Assembly (NCBI GenBank): GCA_016490735.1
Contig: JAEMWC010000014.1
Coordinates: 465,001-529,000 of the forward strand
Direction of reading: 5' to 3'
Origin: Pachyseris speciosa
Taxonomy: Eukaryota; Cnidaria; Anthozoa; Scleractinia; Pachyseridae
DNA: 64,000 nt
Part shown: positions 1-10,342 of the stretch, piece after piece
Layout of the letters: the number at the start of each line of letters is the position of its first letter
Position numbering within the stretch: position 1 is the stretch's first letter
Notes under the pieces: model-generated
Database searches by the model: none
Told to the model about the DNA's origin: nothing
Seen by the model: the letters and a program-made list of their open reading frames with translations, nothing else
Program-made: the position numbers and the translations under genes

Positions 1-3000
1 CATCAAGGAGCCAGACCCGACCGAAGCACCAACAGGGCACGGAAATTGGCAAAGAGTTTTTATCAACTTGAAACTGTTCCACATGATTGCCCAAAAAGTT
101 CACTTGATGAACTTGACAAAGTCGAACAACATTTCAACCTCGGTAAACCCTTCTCTGATTGGTTGGGGATTCGTGTTTATGAACCTGAGAAAAGGGGGGA
201 AGAAATAAATTGGCTTCTTCTTCGAAACCCCAACCCAAAACTCACGAACGTCCTCACAATTGGTGTTTTTGAGGGTCACGCGTTTGTTGTGAAGAAGATT
301 GAGCGTTTGGGCCAAAACTACGTTTGTCCACACTGCCAGACAAGATCCACAAAAGCAGCTAATCTTCAACGTCACATCGCAACCTGTTCTCGAGGAGAAA
401 CAGTGGTGTTATGCCTCAACCAAAAAAAAATTGAAAAACCACAAACCGCGTTTGAGAAGACTTCCTTCCCCAACTCAACTGCCTCACCAGAAGCGATCCG
501 CTGGATTGAACAACAAGCCCGCCAACGAGGAATTCACATTCTTCACGCCCAATGTGGGCATGGGGGCGAGTGGTGGATTTTGGGCCGCCCAGTGGATGGG
601 TTCCACCTTGAGAGCAAAACAGTCTTCTAATATCAAGGGTGTTACTTGCACGGCTGCCCGTGATGTTACCCTGACCGCGACACCAAAATCACTAACGCCG
701 GGAAAACCCGTGAAGAGCTGCACCAAGCAACACCCCCAATGGACTCAAAAACTTCGAGCTGCAGGGTTCCATGTGGTCGAAGCACGCTCGTGCCAAGTCA
801 GGCAAACAAAGGAGGCACTGCCCCCGGTTTTTGCAAGAACCTATCCGCACACGATTATCTTTGACTTCGAGGCGTATGGGGACAAAACCGAGAAGAAGGA
901 CCCAATACCCACACTCCACATTCAAAACGTTCACAAACCAATCTGTTTCTCAATCGGCGACACACTTGAACGCGAACCCACACACATCTGCGACAGAGAC
1001 CCAAATGAGCTAATTCGCAAGTTTGTGGAAGAGCTCGAACGGCGGGGAAAAATAATTCTGGAGGAAGTCAGAAGGGTTTTCATGCCAGACATTTTCAACT
1101 TGCTTCTCAAAGACCAACGAGCCAAAATCGCCGGGTGGTGTGACGTAGTTCCCGTGCTTGGTTTCAACTCTGGCTGCTACGACTTGAATCTCGTGAAAGA
1201 GAAACAACAAACAAAGCGAGAGTGGCCAAAGAAGCGAATAAAATAATGTTTCTGCTAACAGCAATGTTCCGCTTTCTTGTCATAATCAACTATTTGGGGC
1301 CGGGAACCAGCTAGGACAAGTGGGTGAAGGCTTATGGTTGTGAGGTCGTCAAGTCGTGGTTTGACAACCCAGACAAACTCGATTATCCCGGTTTGCCAGA
1401 CCATCCCGAGTGGTATTCATCTTTGAAAGGAGAGTGGATATTGACGCCGGAGGAATGGAAAGTGTGTGTCCGTTTGTTCAAAGAAAAAGGAATGAGGACC
1501 TTTGCAGACTGGCTGCGCTATTACAATAATCTGGATGTTGCGCCCGGTCTCGAGGCATTGGACAAAATGCGCGCCTTCTACACCGGAAAAGGAATTGACA
1601 TTTTGAAAGACGCCGTCAGCATCCCAGGAGTCAGCCTGCACTATTTATTACGGATAGCAGTTGCGCGGGGAGCAAAGCTGTGGAGCCCTTGCAAAGAGGC
1701 TTATGAAATGTTGAAAGGAGCTGTGGTCGGAGGCCCGAGTCTTGTGTTCACCTGCCACCATGAAGAGGGGGTTACACAAATAAGCTCGCACAAAGTTGAC
1801 AAACCAAAACCTTGTGGGAAAATTCTAGGCTGTGATGCCAACGCATTGTATTTGTCAACGATGCTGCAGGACATGCCCTGTGGGAGGGAACATATGATTC
1901 ACGTCCCCGAAGAGCAGCGGGAAAGATCTAGAGCGTCCCCCGGATTGAAGCAAAGTCTGCAGGAGGGTAAGTGGTTTGGTTTTGCAGAAGTTGATCTGAA
2001 CGCTCCTAAGGCGTTGGTCCCCAAGTTCGAGGAGATGTGCCCCTTCTTTATCAACAAACAGGTGCCACAGGAAGCGGTGCCGGAGCACATGTTGGAGTAA
2101 CTGGAGCGCACCGGCAGAACCCGCGGGGATGGAAGAAAGTTGGTGGGGGCTCTGTCTGCAGAAAAAATGTTGGTTTACGTCCCACTCTTCCGCTGGTACA
2201 TTGTCCATGGAGTGGAGATCACCGCCGTCTATCGAACGATCAATTACCAACCGAAGAAGATTTTCACCTGGTTCGTGAAGCAGGTGACTGAGGCCCATAG
2301 AACAGGCGACATCGACAAGAGCAAAGCCCTGTTGGCGGATGTGTTCAAACTCTTGGGCAACAGCGCGTACGGGAAGATGATTGAAGCTTTGGAGGAACAA
2401 GCCAATGTTATTTACACGAAGGACGAAAAGGTTGTTGACAGAGCTTTGAGAAGCTCCTTCTTCTCAGACCTCGACGAAATCGGGGAAGCGTAGGAAAGCA
2501 GGAAGCCGCGGATCACGATCCGAAGGCCGTTCCAGGTTGGCATTACGGTGTACCAGCTGGCCAAGCTCCGAATGCTCGAGTTTTACTTTGACTTCCTGGA
2601 CATGTTCGTGGACCGCCGCGACTTTGAGCTGATCCAGATGGACACGGACAGCAACTACATGGCGATATCTGGCGCAAAGTTGGAAGGCGTTGTGAAGTCG
2701 GAGATGAGGGTCCAGTTCGAGGTGGAAAAGGAGCAGTGGCTCGCGTGAGACAAGTGGAGTAGCCGCACCCCTGGCTTGTTCAAGCTGGAGTGTGAGGGCC
2801 ACAGAATGATCGCGCTTTCCTCGAAGTGTTACGTCGTGGACGTCGACGGGGGCAATAGCAAGTTCAGCACGAAAGGGATGAACCAGAGGCAAAACAGCAT
2901 CAAGTGGGGGCGTTTCAAAGCGCCACTCGTGGGACACAAAGACATGGTGACGAACAGGGGCTTCCGCATGAGAGAGGGAAGGATGGTGACTTACGTGCAG

Positions 3001-3114
3001 CAGAAGCTGAGCCTGAGCGCGTACTACGACAAGCGGTGGGTGTTGCCGGACGGCATTCACACAGAACCCATCGAGTCTCACCTACCCCACCCCGAGGTGG
3101 GAAACCTCCGCTAG
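1..3114 (+). pseudogene. polB: Polinton A protein-primed type B DNA polymerase, broken, 5' end off window
   Basis: Replicative DNA polymerase of the element. Pieces in changing frames carry the family motifs in order: a C2H2 finger (CPHC...HIATC, about 330-395), ExoI FDFEAYGD (about 858-880), ExoII GFNSGCYDLN (about 1159-1190), ExoIII YYNNLDVAPG (about 1519-1548), motif A CDANALYLS (about 1830-1857), motif B LLGNSAYGK (about 2347-2376), motif C MDTDSNY (about 2637-2658) and a KCY near 2824. The first frame is open from base 1, so the start lies outside the window. Stops or frame changes occur near 630, 1246, 2100, 2493 and 2748, so this is a pseudogene. It is clearly different from the polymerase of Polinton B. 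Its stop overlaps the integrase stop at a CTAG (3111-3114). Confidence 0.9.
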
Positions 3115-3765
3115 CCAGGGTTGGTTGGGGGTAACTCGGTATTCGGAGGGACAACCATCAACCCTTCTTCCACGAAGCTCCGTTTCGGCCCATCGGAAAG
3201 CCAATACATCACCGGCTGGTTTGGTTTCACCATCATCCTGTCCAGTGTGAAAGTTTGCAAAGACCAGATTGGATCTGTGGCCCTTTTCGTACCACCTTCT
3301 AACTCACCAGGTTGAAACAGATAACGCACTTCCACGTCAGCATGGAGCCTTTTTTCGGCCGCGCCAACAGGCCGGGAATACGGAGTTGCTGGCTGCGGGA
3401 AAACGGATTGTTTTCGGATCGCATCTGTGGGCTCCAATCCTGTCAGCCGCGTTGTTTGGTTGTTGAGAGCAGTCACAGCTCTGGGAAGCCTTGCCACCCA
3501 CACAACAGACCGCACACCTTCTGGTAGCCGCATTTCGAGGGCGTACTGGTGCCCAAAAAGACGCTCAGCAAGTGTGCGGTTGAAGCGTTCCACAATCGCC
3601 TGGTCGCGGTGAATTTCAACACGCCCGCGGCGAATGCCCGTACCATGAGCCTCCATGACTCTGGAAACAGCCCCCATGAACTCCCGCCCCGGGTCCACCT
3701 GCAGCAGCTTTGGCCACTTGAGAGGCCCACGTTTGCAAATCCTTTCAAAGGCCCGCGCCACCTCG
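3111..3765 (-). pseudogene. int: Polinton A integrase (DDE), N-terminally truncated
   Basis: Retroviral-type integrase that would insert the element. The 216-residue open frame keeps LLQVDPGREF with the second catalytic aspartate near residue 23, and AIVERFNRT with the catalytic glutamate near residue 59. The first catalytic aspartate and everything before it are missing: the frame runs into LINE sequence at about 3765. Polinton B integrase has about 80 further residues before this point. The C-terminal part has no chromodomain signature that I can see, unlike B. Convergent with polB; both stops share CTAG at 3111-3114. Confidence 0.85.
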
Positions 3766-3892
3766 TCAGAATACTATGGAATAGCCTACCCGTAAATTTA
3801 AGAAAATCAGACTCTCTTGGATGTTTTAAAAAGGAACTTGACAAATTTTACAGCGATTGTCAGTCGGGCTCCCACACGGCAATCTTGTAAAA

Positions 3893-3905
3893 CAGTGTTG
3901 TTTTA
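3893..3905 (+). repeat. Target site duplication of Penelope-like element 1, left
   Basis: CAGTGTTGTTTTA, an exact 13-base match to 6284-6296. It belongs to the LINE 3' region and dates the Penelope insertion after the LINE insertion. Confidence 0.8.
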
Positions 3906-4122
3906 TAGAGACTCTTGTTCTTCGGCCATCGAAGTCTTATAAGAAAAACAACACATAAAGCGGTTATAAACATAGTGAAGCAATGCATTTTATGAAATCT
4001 GACTTGACGTTTCGTATGTCCCAACATACATTTTCAAAAGTAACCGTTACGAGATGAAACACTATCTATAATTAAAAGGAAATTGCGAGTGATCTGGGTA
4101 ACACTAAAATAGCAGTGACACG

Positions 4123-4740
4123 TTAATAAAGTGACAGCTTGTCACTGGTGAGATTAGCATTCAACGCCGGGTTCAATTCTTGTATAAACAAGGTTTCTTT
4201 TATCTTACAATGGTAATCAGTTTTTCCTGACGCGAGGATTTCAAAATGATCCCATTTCATATTATGTCCAGTAGTCATAACATGATTGGCAATAGCTGAT
4301 GTGTGTTCAAGTTTGGAGAGCGCTTTAAAATGTTCAGTTTTTCTATCCACCAGTCGTCGCTTCGTTTTACCGATGTAGAAATCATCGCAGTCCCAACAAC
4401 TTGCTTTGTAAACAACCCTTGACCTTTGGGAACGATTCAAGCGGTCTTTGTAGGGAAAGAAGGATTTGATCTGCCGACTGTTAACAAAAATAAACTTGAG
4501 ATTAACGAATGAATAAAACTTATAAACACAAGATTTGAGGCGTTTCGCGATCTGGTTGCTCTCTAAACCTAAATAAGGTAACACAATGATCAAATCTTTC
4601 TTGGGAACGGTAGAGATGGGGATGTTGGGCTTGTTTCTGTTTTTCTTTAGAATATCGTTCATGTGAAAATTGATTATTCCCAGAGGGAACCCATTTTGAA
4701 GAAGGAGGTTTCGTAAACCCTTGAGAGAAGATTGAAGCAA
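4123..4740 (-). CDS. GIY-YIG endonuclease domain of Penelope-like element 1 (left arm)
   Basis: 205-residue C-terminal part of the Penelope polyprotein. A GIY-YIG core is visible (VVYKASCWDCDDFYIGKTKR, then RKTEHF), with the catalytic arginine region RRLVDR and a His/Asn-rich middle (ANHVMTTGHN). In these elements the nuclease nicks the target to start reverse transcription. The reverse transcriptase fragment lies upstream on the same strand (4911-5288) in another frame, so the polyprotein is broken. The right-arm copy differs by very few residues. Confidence 0.85.
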   Translation of the reverse strand: MLQSSLKGLRNLLLQNGFPLGIINFHMNDILKKNRNKPNIPISTVPKKDLIIVLPYLGLESNQIAKRLKSCVYKFYSFVNLKFIFVNSRQIKSFFPYKDRLNRSQRSRVVYKASCWDCDDFYIGKTKRRLVDRKTEHFKALSKLEHTSAIANHVMTTGHNMKWDHFEILASGKTDYHCKIKETLFIQELNPALNANLTSDKLSLY

Positions 4741-4910
4741 CGAAGGAGTAGAGCAAATTCGGAAGCAGCGATAAGTGAGAGTGCGTATCAGATTGATCTT
4801 ATACTTGCGAGGAGTGAATGAGTACCATTTGGAGTAGAGACCAGTGAATGTTTTCTTTCGATAGATGGAAGTGCTGAAGGCGTTATGAGGGCAACGTTTG
4901 ACGAGAACAT

Positions 4911-5288
4911 CTAAAAAGGAATCTCGCCGTTCTCCTCAAATTCGATGGTGAATTTTATGTTGCTGTGGCAAGTGTTAAGGTATTGTAGAAATTCGGACGC
5001 AGAAACGGCATCGTCAAACATGGCAAAGGTGTCATCAACATATCTAAACCAAACGGAAGGTCGATTGCTGTGAGTCATGACTGACTTCTCTTCAAAGTCA
5101 GTCATAAATATATTCGCAAGGACTGGACCTAAAGGGGAGCCCATGGCCACACCATCAGTCTGATCGTAGTACTTTTCATTGAAGACGAAATGGCTTTTCT
5201 TTGTGGCAAACTCCAACAGGTTCTTTAAAACATCGCGTGTAATGAGGGAGGATCCGAGAGAGAGTAAAGTTAATAATAATAATAACAT
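4911..5288 (-). pseudogene. Penelope reverse transcriptase fragment
   Basis: 125-residue frame with the reverse transcriptase motifs DGVAMGSPLGPVLANIFM (motif B region) and YVDDTFAMF (catalytic YVDD). The N-terminal fingers are absent: upstream the arm stops near 5270. The frame is not joined to the GIY-YIG frame, so this copy cannot make an intact protein. The first residues come from adjoining repeat sequence and are not part of the family. Confidence 0.85.
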
Positions 5289-5417
5289 TTATTTCTATAG
5301 CGCAAATTCAACTGTACAGTTTTCAAATGCGCTTTACAACACTTTATGGGGGACTTTGCCAGACTGCTCCACGCAGTTCACTATTTTTTTATGAGAAAGT
5401 TCAGTATGATATACCGG
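5270..5417 (-). repeat. Short LINE/SINE-like 3' tail between the Penelope arms
   Basis: Read on the minus strand it ends in AAATAAATGTTATTATTATT, the form of a non-LTR 3' tail, after a segment with two inversely related GCGC blocks. It separates the two arms and has no counterpart in either. Identity is uncertain. Confidence 0.4.
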
Positions 5418-5484
5418 TGCGTATAAGATCAATCTGATACGCACTCTCACTTATCGCTGCTTCCGAATTTGCTCTACTCCTTCG

Positions 5485-6102
5485 TTGCTTCAATCTTCTC
5501 TCAAGGGTTTACGAAACCTCCTTCTTCAAAATGGGTTCCCTCTGGGAATAATCAATTTTCACATGAACGATATTCTAAAGAAAAACAGAAACAAGCCCAA
5601 CATCCCCATCTATACCGTTCCCAAGAAAGATTTGATCATTGTGTTACCTTATTTAGGTTTAGAGAGCAACCAGATCGCGAAACGCCTCAAATCTTGTGTT
5701 TATAAGTTTTATTCATTCGTTAATCTCAAGTTTATTTTTGTTAACAGTCGGCAGATCAAATCCTTCTTTCCCTACAAAGACCGCTTGAATCGTTCCCAAA
5801 GGTCAAGGGTTGTTTACAAAGCAAGTTGTTGGGACTGCGATGATTTCTACATCGGTAAAACGAAGCGACGACTGGTGGATAGAAAAACTGAACATTTTAA
5901 AGCGCTCTCCAAACTTGAACACACATCAGCTATTGCCAATCATGTTATGACTACTGGACATAATATGAAATGGGATCATTTTGAGATCCTCGCGTCAGGA
6001 AAAACTGATTACCATTGTAAGATAAAAGAAACCTTGTTTATACAAGAATTGAACCCGGCGTTGAATGCTAATCTCACCAGTGACAAGCTGTCACTTTATT
6101 AA
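5485..6102 (+). CDS. GIY-YIG endonuclease domain of Penelope-like element 1 (right arm)
   Basis: Inverted second copy of the 205-residue GIY-YIG frame, nearly identical to the minus-strand copy at 4123-4740 (one seen difference, a Ser/Tyr change near residue 43). No reverse transcriptase precedes it, because the arm is truncated at about 5418. The near identity shows that both arms arrived together and recently relative to the decayed host Polinton. Confidence 0.85.
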   Translation: MLQSSLKGLRNLLLQNGFPLGIINFHMNDILKKNRNKPNIPIYTVPKKDLIIVLPYLGLESNQIAKRLKSCVYKFYSFVNLKFIFVNSRQIKSFFPYKDRLNRSQRSRVVYKASCWDCDDFYIGKTKRRLVDRKTEHFKALSKLEHTSAIANHVMTTGHNMKWDHFEILASGKTDYHCKIKETLFIQELNPALNANLTSDKLSLY

Positions 6103-6283
6103 CGTGTCACTGCTATTTTAGTGTTACCCAGATCACTCGCAATTTCCTTTTAATTATAGATAGTGTTTCATCTCGTAACGGTTACTTTTGAAAATGTATG
6201 TTGGGACATACGAAACGTCAAGTCAGATTTCATAAAATGCATTGCTTCACTATGTTTATAACCGCTTTATGTGTTGTTTTTCT

Positions 6284-6296
6284 CAGTGTTGTTTTA
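6284..6296 (+). repeat. Target site duplication of Penelope-like element 1, right
   Basis: CAGTGTTGTTTTA, identical to 3893-3905; the LINE continues directly after it. Confidence 0.8.
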
Positions 6297-6374
6297 ATTA
6301 ATTTTATTAATGTACTACAAACTGAAGATTTTACCCTGTATAAATAAATAAAGTATGTATGTATGTATGTAAGG

Positions 6375-6961
6375 CGAACGCGATCGCAAACGGAAGGGTG
6401 TGCTGTGTGAAAACGATGGTCGAGGATCATGAGAATTTCGAACTTGTCTGTCAAAATTGCCAAAGGGTTGAGGAGCTCGCCACCCCAACCAAAATCAGGG
6501 AGGACGTGGGGTGGACGGCCATCCCCGTTTCATTCACCCACTTTCGCAAAATTCTCGAGAAACACAGAATATTCGACACCGTCAACACCATTTCGGACGG
6601 TGGGCGTGAACTCTGCGACCCTTCCCGGTGGAAGTTTTTGGGAAGCCTCATCCGCGATTTCAGGGAGTTTTTCTTTCCCAAATCGGTGAATTTCATTTGC
6701 TTTTTGAATGATTACTTTCAAGCGGTTCCAGAAAGAGTTTGGCCGCGCAAAAAAGACATTCTCGCGAACCTCTTTCCTGCCGTCGAAAAAATCAATCCAG
6801 AAACGCGCCGCCGGGCGAAAGAGGTTCGATGGTTGGTGGTGGGACTTGAACTGAACAACATGACTTCACGTAAAATCATCCGCAACGAAACGTTTGGTGT
6901 ATTTCGCCAGGATTTTTTCAGGAATTTCCATGCAGTGGTCGCTGACGAAGTCGTCAATTAA
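6375..6961 (+). pseudogene. Polinton A VLTF3-like late transcription factor, N-terminally truncated
   Basis: Counterpart of the Polinton B gene at 29905-30468. The frame keeps the second half of a zinc ribbon (CCVKTM...LVCQNCQRVEE) and a following FTHFRKILEK that matches YHRKYHIENV in B, then a helical C-terminal half. It converges on, and overlaps, the membrane-protein gene, exactly as in B. The first Cys pair is lost where the LINE begins. By analogy with poxvirus VLTF3 it would direct late viral transcription; that role is an inference from weak similarity. Confidence 0.6.
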
Positions 6962-7394
6962 TTTGACTCTTTCAAGAAACTCCTCTTTTACGAACACTTC
7001 CCCCCACAGATGAAAGCCGATTGCGTCGAGGATTTTTTTGTAATCAACCCGAGCAAAGTCGGCTTTTTCTGCCTTTTTTCCGAATTTTTTGAAGCTCGAG
7101 TACCCTTTCACCCCGAGACCAAAGGCCGTCAAATCCCCAGTCACATATGGGTTCAAGGTGAGTCCCCCCGCCACGGCAGAAGCGATTATTATTTTGCCCG
7201 CTCCCAGATTGGCCCACCGGCTTCTTCCTTGATAGAACTTGAAACGTTCATTGTACCCCCAGTTTTTTTTGTGGTAAAAAGCGTAAAGCCTTTTCAACAA
7301 CTCGTGTCCCGGTGTCCCGGCCGATGTTGTTGAAGTCGAACACACGAATTTTCTGAGGGGGGCTGTTGAAAACACGGTTGATCCATTTAACCAT
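6866..7394 (-). pseudogene. Polinton A membrane protein, frameshifted
   Basis: Homologue of the Polinton B protein at 29418-29915. It keeps a glycine- and alanine-rich hydrophobic segment (GKIIIASAVAGGLTLNPYV) and a C-terminal IDDFVSDH...ILAKYTKRF matching IDDYVTDN...LLKYDEKF in B. The probable start is the ATG at 7394; the first 30 codons are in another frame than the rest, so there is one frameshift near 7300. Function unknown; a virion membrane or envelope role is possible. Tail-to-tail overlap of 96 bases with the VLTF3-like gene. Confidence 0.65.
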
Positions 7395-7418
7395 TGTGTA
7401 TTAACCCGTTGAAAAATT

Positions 7419-7667
7419 TTACACCCCACTAGGAAGGAACTCCCCTTGAATTATTATCTCAACCCCCGGCGGCACTCCTATTAACGACAGAACATTTTGG
7501 TTGCTGTTGTGGAGTGAAAATTGTGAGAAATCGCCCGTTGATCTCAACCACTGTCCAGCACTTCCATTTGGGAAAGCGTCTTGTATTCGACTCCACAAAA
7601 AACTGATAGGGGATCTTTTGAAAAGAATATTGATGTCAATCGACAAGGTGTTGAAACTCCCCTTCAC
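7419..7667 (-). CDS. Small Polinton A protein, 82 aa, unknown
   Basis: Open frame between membrane protein and fibre, on the fibre strand. It reads like a folded domain (beta-rich, IDINILFKRSP, NGSAGQWLRSTG, GVPPGVEIIIQGEFLP). Upstream the frame continues a few codons to a stop near 7690, so the true start may be a non-ATG or lost ATG. I see no counterpart in Polinton B. It could be a detached fibre-tip domain. Confidence 0.4.
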   Translation of the reverse strand: MKGSFNTLSIDINILFKRSPISFLWSRIQDAFPNGSAGQWLRSTGDFSQFSLHNSNQNVLSLIGVPPGVEIIIQGEFLPSGV

Positions 7668-7901
7668 AATGAACTCTGTAACTCAGACATTTTGAGAAAA
7701 ACAACCCATGAGGTGTCCAGAACGAAGGAAAAATGTTATAAGCGTTTGCGCGCGTAGCACGAGTTTTTGGTCCCGTTATTCGGTCACTTCTCAAGTGATA
7801 CACCACTCCAGGTAATAATAAAGGGCGGGCTATTTTTATTGCCCCATGCTGATAAGCGAAAAGAGGAACGTTATCCTTGTAAACACCTTAATTATTTAAA
7901 T

Positions 7902-9705
7902 TCAAATTACCACCCAGCTTTGGTTGATGAATTGTTGCATTGTCAACCCATTTTGGTTGATGAATTGTTGCATTGTCAACCCATGGGCACTCGAGCCGAA
8001 CAAGGGGCGATCATTGCTGTAAACCCAGCGGTCATTTAAATTCAAATTTCCTCCAAATTTTGGTTGAAGAATCAAATAACTGTTCATTTTCAAGTCATTC
8101 ATCATTGTCATCTGCCCGTCTGTTCCCCCGAACAATCCCGCATTTTCATTGATTACATATTTGCCATTCAAATTCAAATCATCACCCAGTTTTGGTTGAT
8201 AAAGAGCAAACCCACCCAGGTCCAGGGCGGTCCCCATTACCATTCCACGCAAAACAGCGCTCCCCCGAAACAGATCCAGGGTGCCCCGCTGCGAACCTTT
8301 TTATTCAAATCCAGGTAGGTCCCCAGTTTTGGAGCCAAGAGAAGCTTTCCATTTATGTTCAAAGGCGCTTCTATGGCCATCATTCCACCGTCGACAGTCC
8401 AAAGTGTGTCAAAAACACCAGAGTCCACGCTAGAAACGTACCAGAAACACCATAAACAAGGAGGTGGCCTGTGGTCGAGCCGAGAGTTGAGGCGTGCAGA
8501 TACAGGAAAATGTAGTTGGGAGTGGTGTCGCTCTACCGGTGGAACTGAATGAGGGTTTTGGTGTAGCTGCCGAAGGTTTGCGTGGTTTGGCTCGTGAAGG
8601 AAATGACGGTGGCTCTCGCCCTCACAGACACGTTTGTCATTTCCGGCGGAAAGTACTCAACCACGAACGTGTAATACCCTTTTGGCAGCGGAAAGAGATT
8701 GAATCCGATCTCCGAGCGATAATCATTGCTGCCCGCATCTTTGATGAGAGAGAACTCATAGGCGTCTTTGTTGATTTGGTGCGGAGAGGCAGCGAAGTTG
8801 ACAATCTCACGGACGCGAATGTTGTTTTCGGACGAGGAATCGTCGGCGTCGTCCATGAGGTAGGCGAATTGATTTTTATGCCAGCCGGACTGAGAAAGGT
8901 GCGAAAGATCCACGTACCCTTTCGTCGCCGCGTCCGTTTCGTCCACCGGCTTTTCGAGAGCGGGGATTTTATGGTCCCCCATGTTTCGGGAAGTTATTCA
9001 AAGAATCGTCCACGTTATCTTTTTTTGACGCCGCGTCATTGACGGCGGTTGGGCCGTGCAAATCGGTGATCCTTTGCTTCCACGTGTTGAGGTTGCCATG
9101 CATTGCCTGCAACCCATATCTGTGAAGGAAATATTCATCCACATATTCTTTGTTCGTCGCGTCACTGAGATAAAATGTAGGGGCAAGGTTCTCAATTACA
9201 TTGTTATTTGCATCGAGATTACGCTGCAAGGTATCCCTTATTTTTGTTTGCAAACTCTCGTCCACGTATTTTTTGTTGACGGCGTCGTGAGCAGGCGTGC
9301 TGGAATCGGCGTCTTTTTAATCCTGAATGGCATAACCGCCCATTTCCAAATCGCCCCACGCTGGGTTGGTGCCGTCGCGAAGCAAACACAGGTCGATTCG
9401 CGAGTCAACATAGCTTTTGTTCGTGGTGTCGAGGATGCCTTTGGGGTAACCCATGTTGGTGGTGAGATTCACCCCATGTCCATGTTGCCCGTCATCGGGG
9501 CGCTTCCGTTGAGTTGGGCAAAAGTGGCTATGACATAACTTTCGCTGACAGCATCGAGTGGGCCGGCTGGCGGGCCCAGATTCTCAATCGGGTGGCCTCC
9601 CGCGTCAAGGGGTCCTGTCATTGGGGTGCTCCCGTAGATTCTCAGAAAAGCCCCTGTCGCTCCGTGTCTTCTGAAAGCTCCGTGCCGCTTGGCAAGCCAA
9701 CCCAT
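7902..9705 (-). pseudogene. Polinton A fibre protein, broken into at least five frames
   Basis: Long virion fibre related to Polinton B 24089-27937. The shaft is made of phage-tail-fibre-like repeats of the form GAxPMTGxLDxGGHxIxNLxxP...DAxxxxYV (for example near 9500-9690 and 9000-9250). A head domain follows (8533-8982; FAYLMDDADD...GYYTFVVEYFPP), and a C-terminal stretch of LGGFALYQPKLGDDLNLNG-type repeats (7902-8428). Frames change near 9465, 9270, 8980, 8530 and 8240. A 33-base unit is tandemly duplicated at about 7918-7983. It would mediate attachment to host cells by analogy with adenovirus and phage fibres. Confidence 0.75.
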
Positions 9706-9733
9706 TATATTGTTTCGTCGAAATTTTTCTTCA

Positions 9734-10308
9734 TCAGTTTTTGCGGTTTGTCGAAGTAAAAGAAGGTGGCGCGGTCCAGCAGGTCAGGAGGCACGCCCAG
9801 CTCGTCGACGATTCGTTTGTTTTCCCTCGGGAGGAAACTGAAAAGGCAGAAATGGCTGCAGTTGTCCCGGATGTTTTGGGGACCTTGTAATAGGTCTGGG
9901 TGAGATAAATGACGCTGCAGTTTCTGTGCCGGCCGTTGATGAAATAGTTGATGATGTCGTTTTGGTTCTTTTCGCAGACCAAGTCGTCGAACACGACGAA
10001 GTTTAGTTCTTCCAGCGGAACGATTTCATCGCCGGGGGCCTCGATAACCTCGTACCCCACCTTCGGTCGATGTTTTAGGCAAAGTCCCGCAAGAGCGCTT
10101 GATACTTGTTTTGGTGGAGGTTCTTCGAAAAGAGAAGGACTTTGTCAAACTCCAACAGCTCGTAGAGCATATGCAGCAGGATGTTTGTCTTGCCTGAATT
10201 GCTCGGCCCGCAGATCAGCATCCTGAAAACGTCGGCGGGCATGGAGAGGTGTCACTGCCGGAAACCGTTCGTTGCAGTGACGTCGGGTTCATAATTCGGA
10301 ATTTTCAT
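9734..10308 (-). pseudogene. Polinton A FtsK/HerA-type packaging ATPase, broken
   Basis: Genome-packaging ATPase of the virion module. The ATG at 10308 opens MKIPNY, matching MEIPNY in the intact B protein. Walker A is CGPSNSGKTN and Walker B is FVVFDDLV; a downstream CSVIYLTQTYYKVPK matches B. Lesions are an in-frame TGA at 10252-10254 (codon 19) and frame changes near 10080 and 9850. Divergent from the proline-rich gene at 10343, the same arrangement as in B, so the 35-base gap probably held a shared promoter. Confidence 0.85.
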
Positions 10309-10342
10309 TTTTTCCTCTTTATATAAAGGCGGGAAAAGCGCC

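Larger units (their letters stand above)
3906..6283. mobile_element. Penelope-like element 1, inverted partial dimer
   Basis: Two near-identical arms in opposite orientation, about 3930-4795 (minus) and 5418-6283 (plus), each with a GIY-YIG endonuclease frame. The left arm runs further inward and includes reverse transcriptase. The target duplication CAGTGTTGTTTTA is at 3893-3905 and 6284-6296. The 3' end carries a decayed hammerhead-like segment (6187-6219). An inverted incomplete second copy at the 5' side is a known feature of Penelope-like elements. Confidence 0.85.
3766..6374 (+). mobile_element. CR1/L2-like LINE 3' fragment, split by a Penelope-like element
   Basis: The left part (3766-3905) encodes the tail typical of non-LTR reverse transcriptase proteins (LWNSLPVNLRKSDSLGCFKK), then a stop near 3890. 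The right part (6284-6374) ends TAAATAAATAAAG followed by (TATG)n, a usual LINE 3' end. The two parts are separated by the Penelope element at 3906-6283, which duplicated 13 bases of the LINE. The LINE joins integrase and VLTF3 genes that have both lost their N termini, so its arrival seems tied to a deletion of some hundred bases of Polinton A. Confidence 0.75.
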
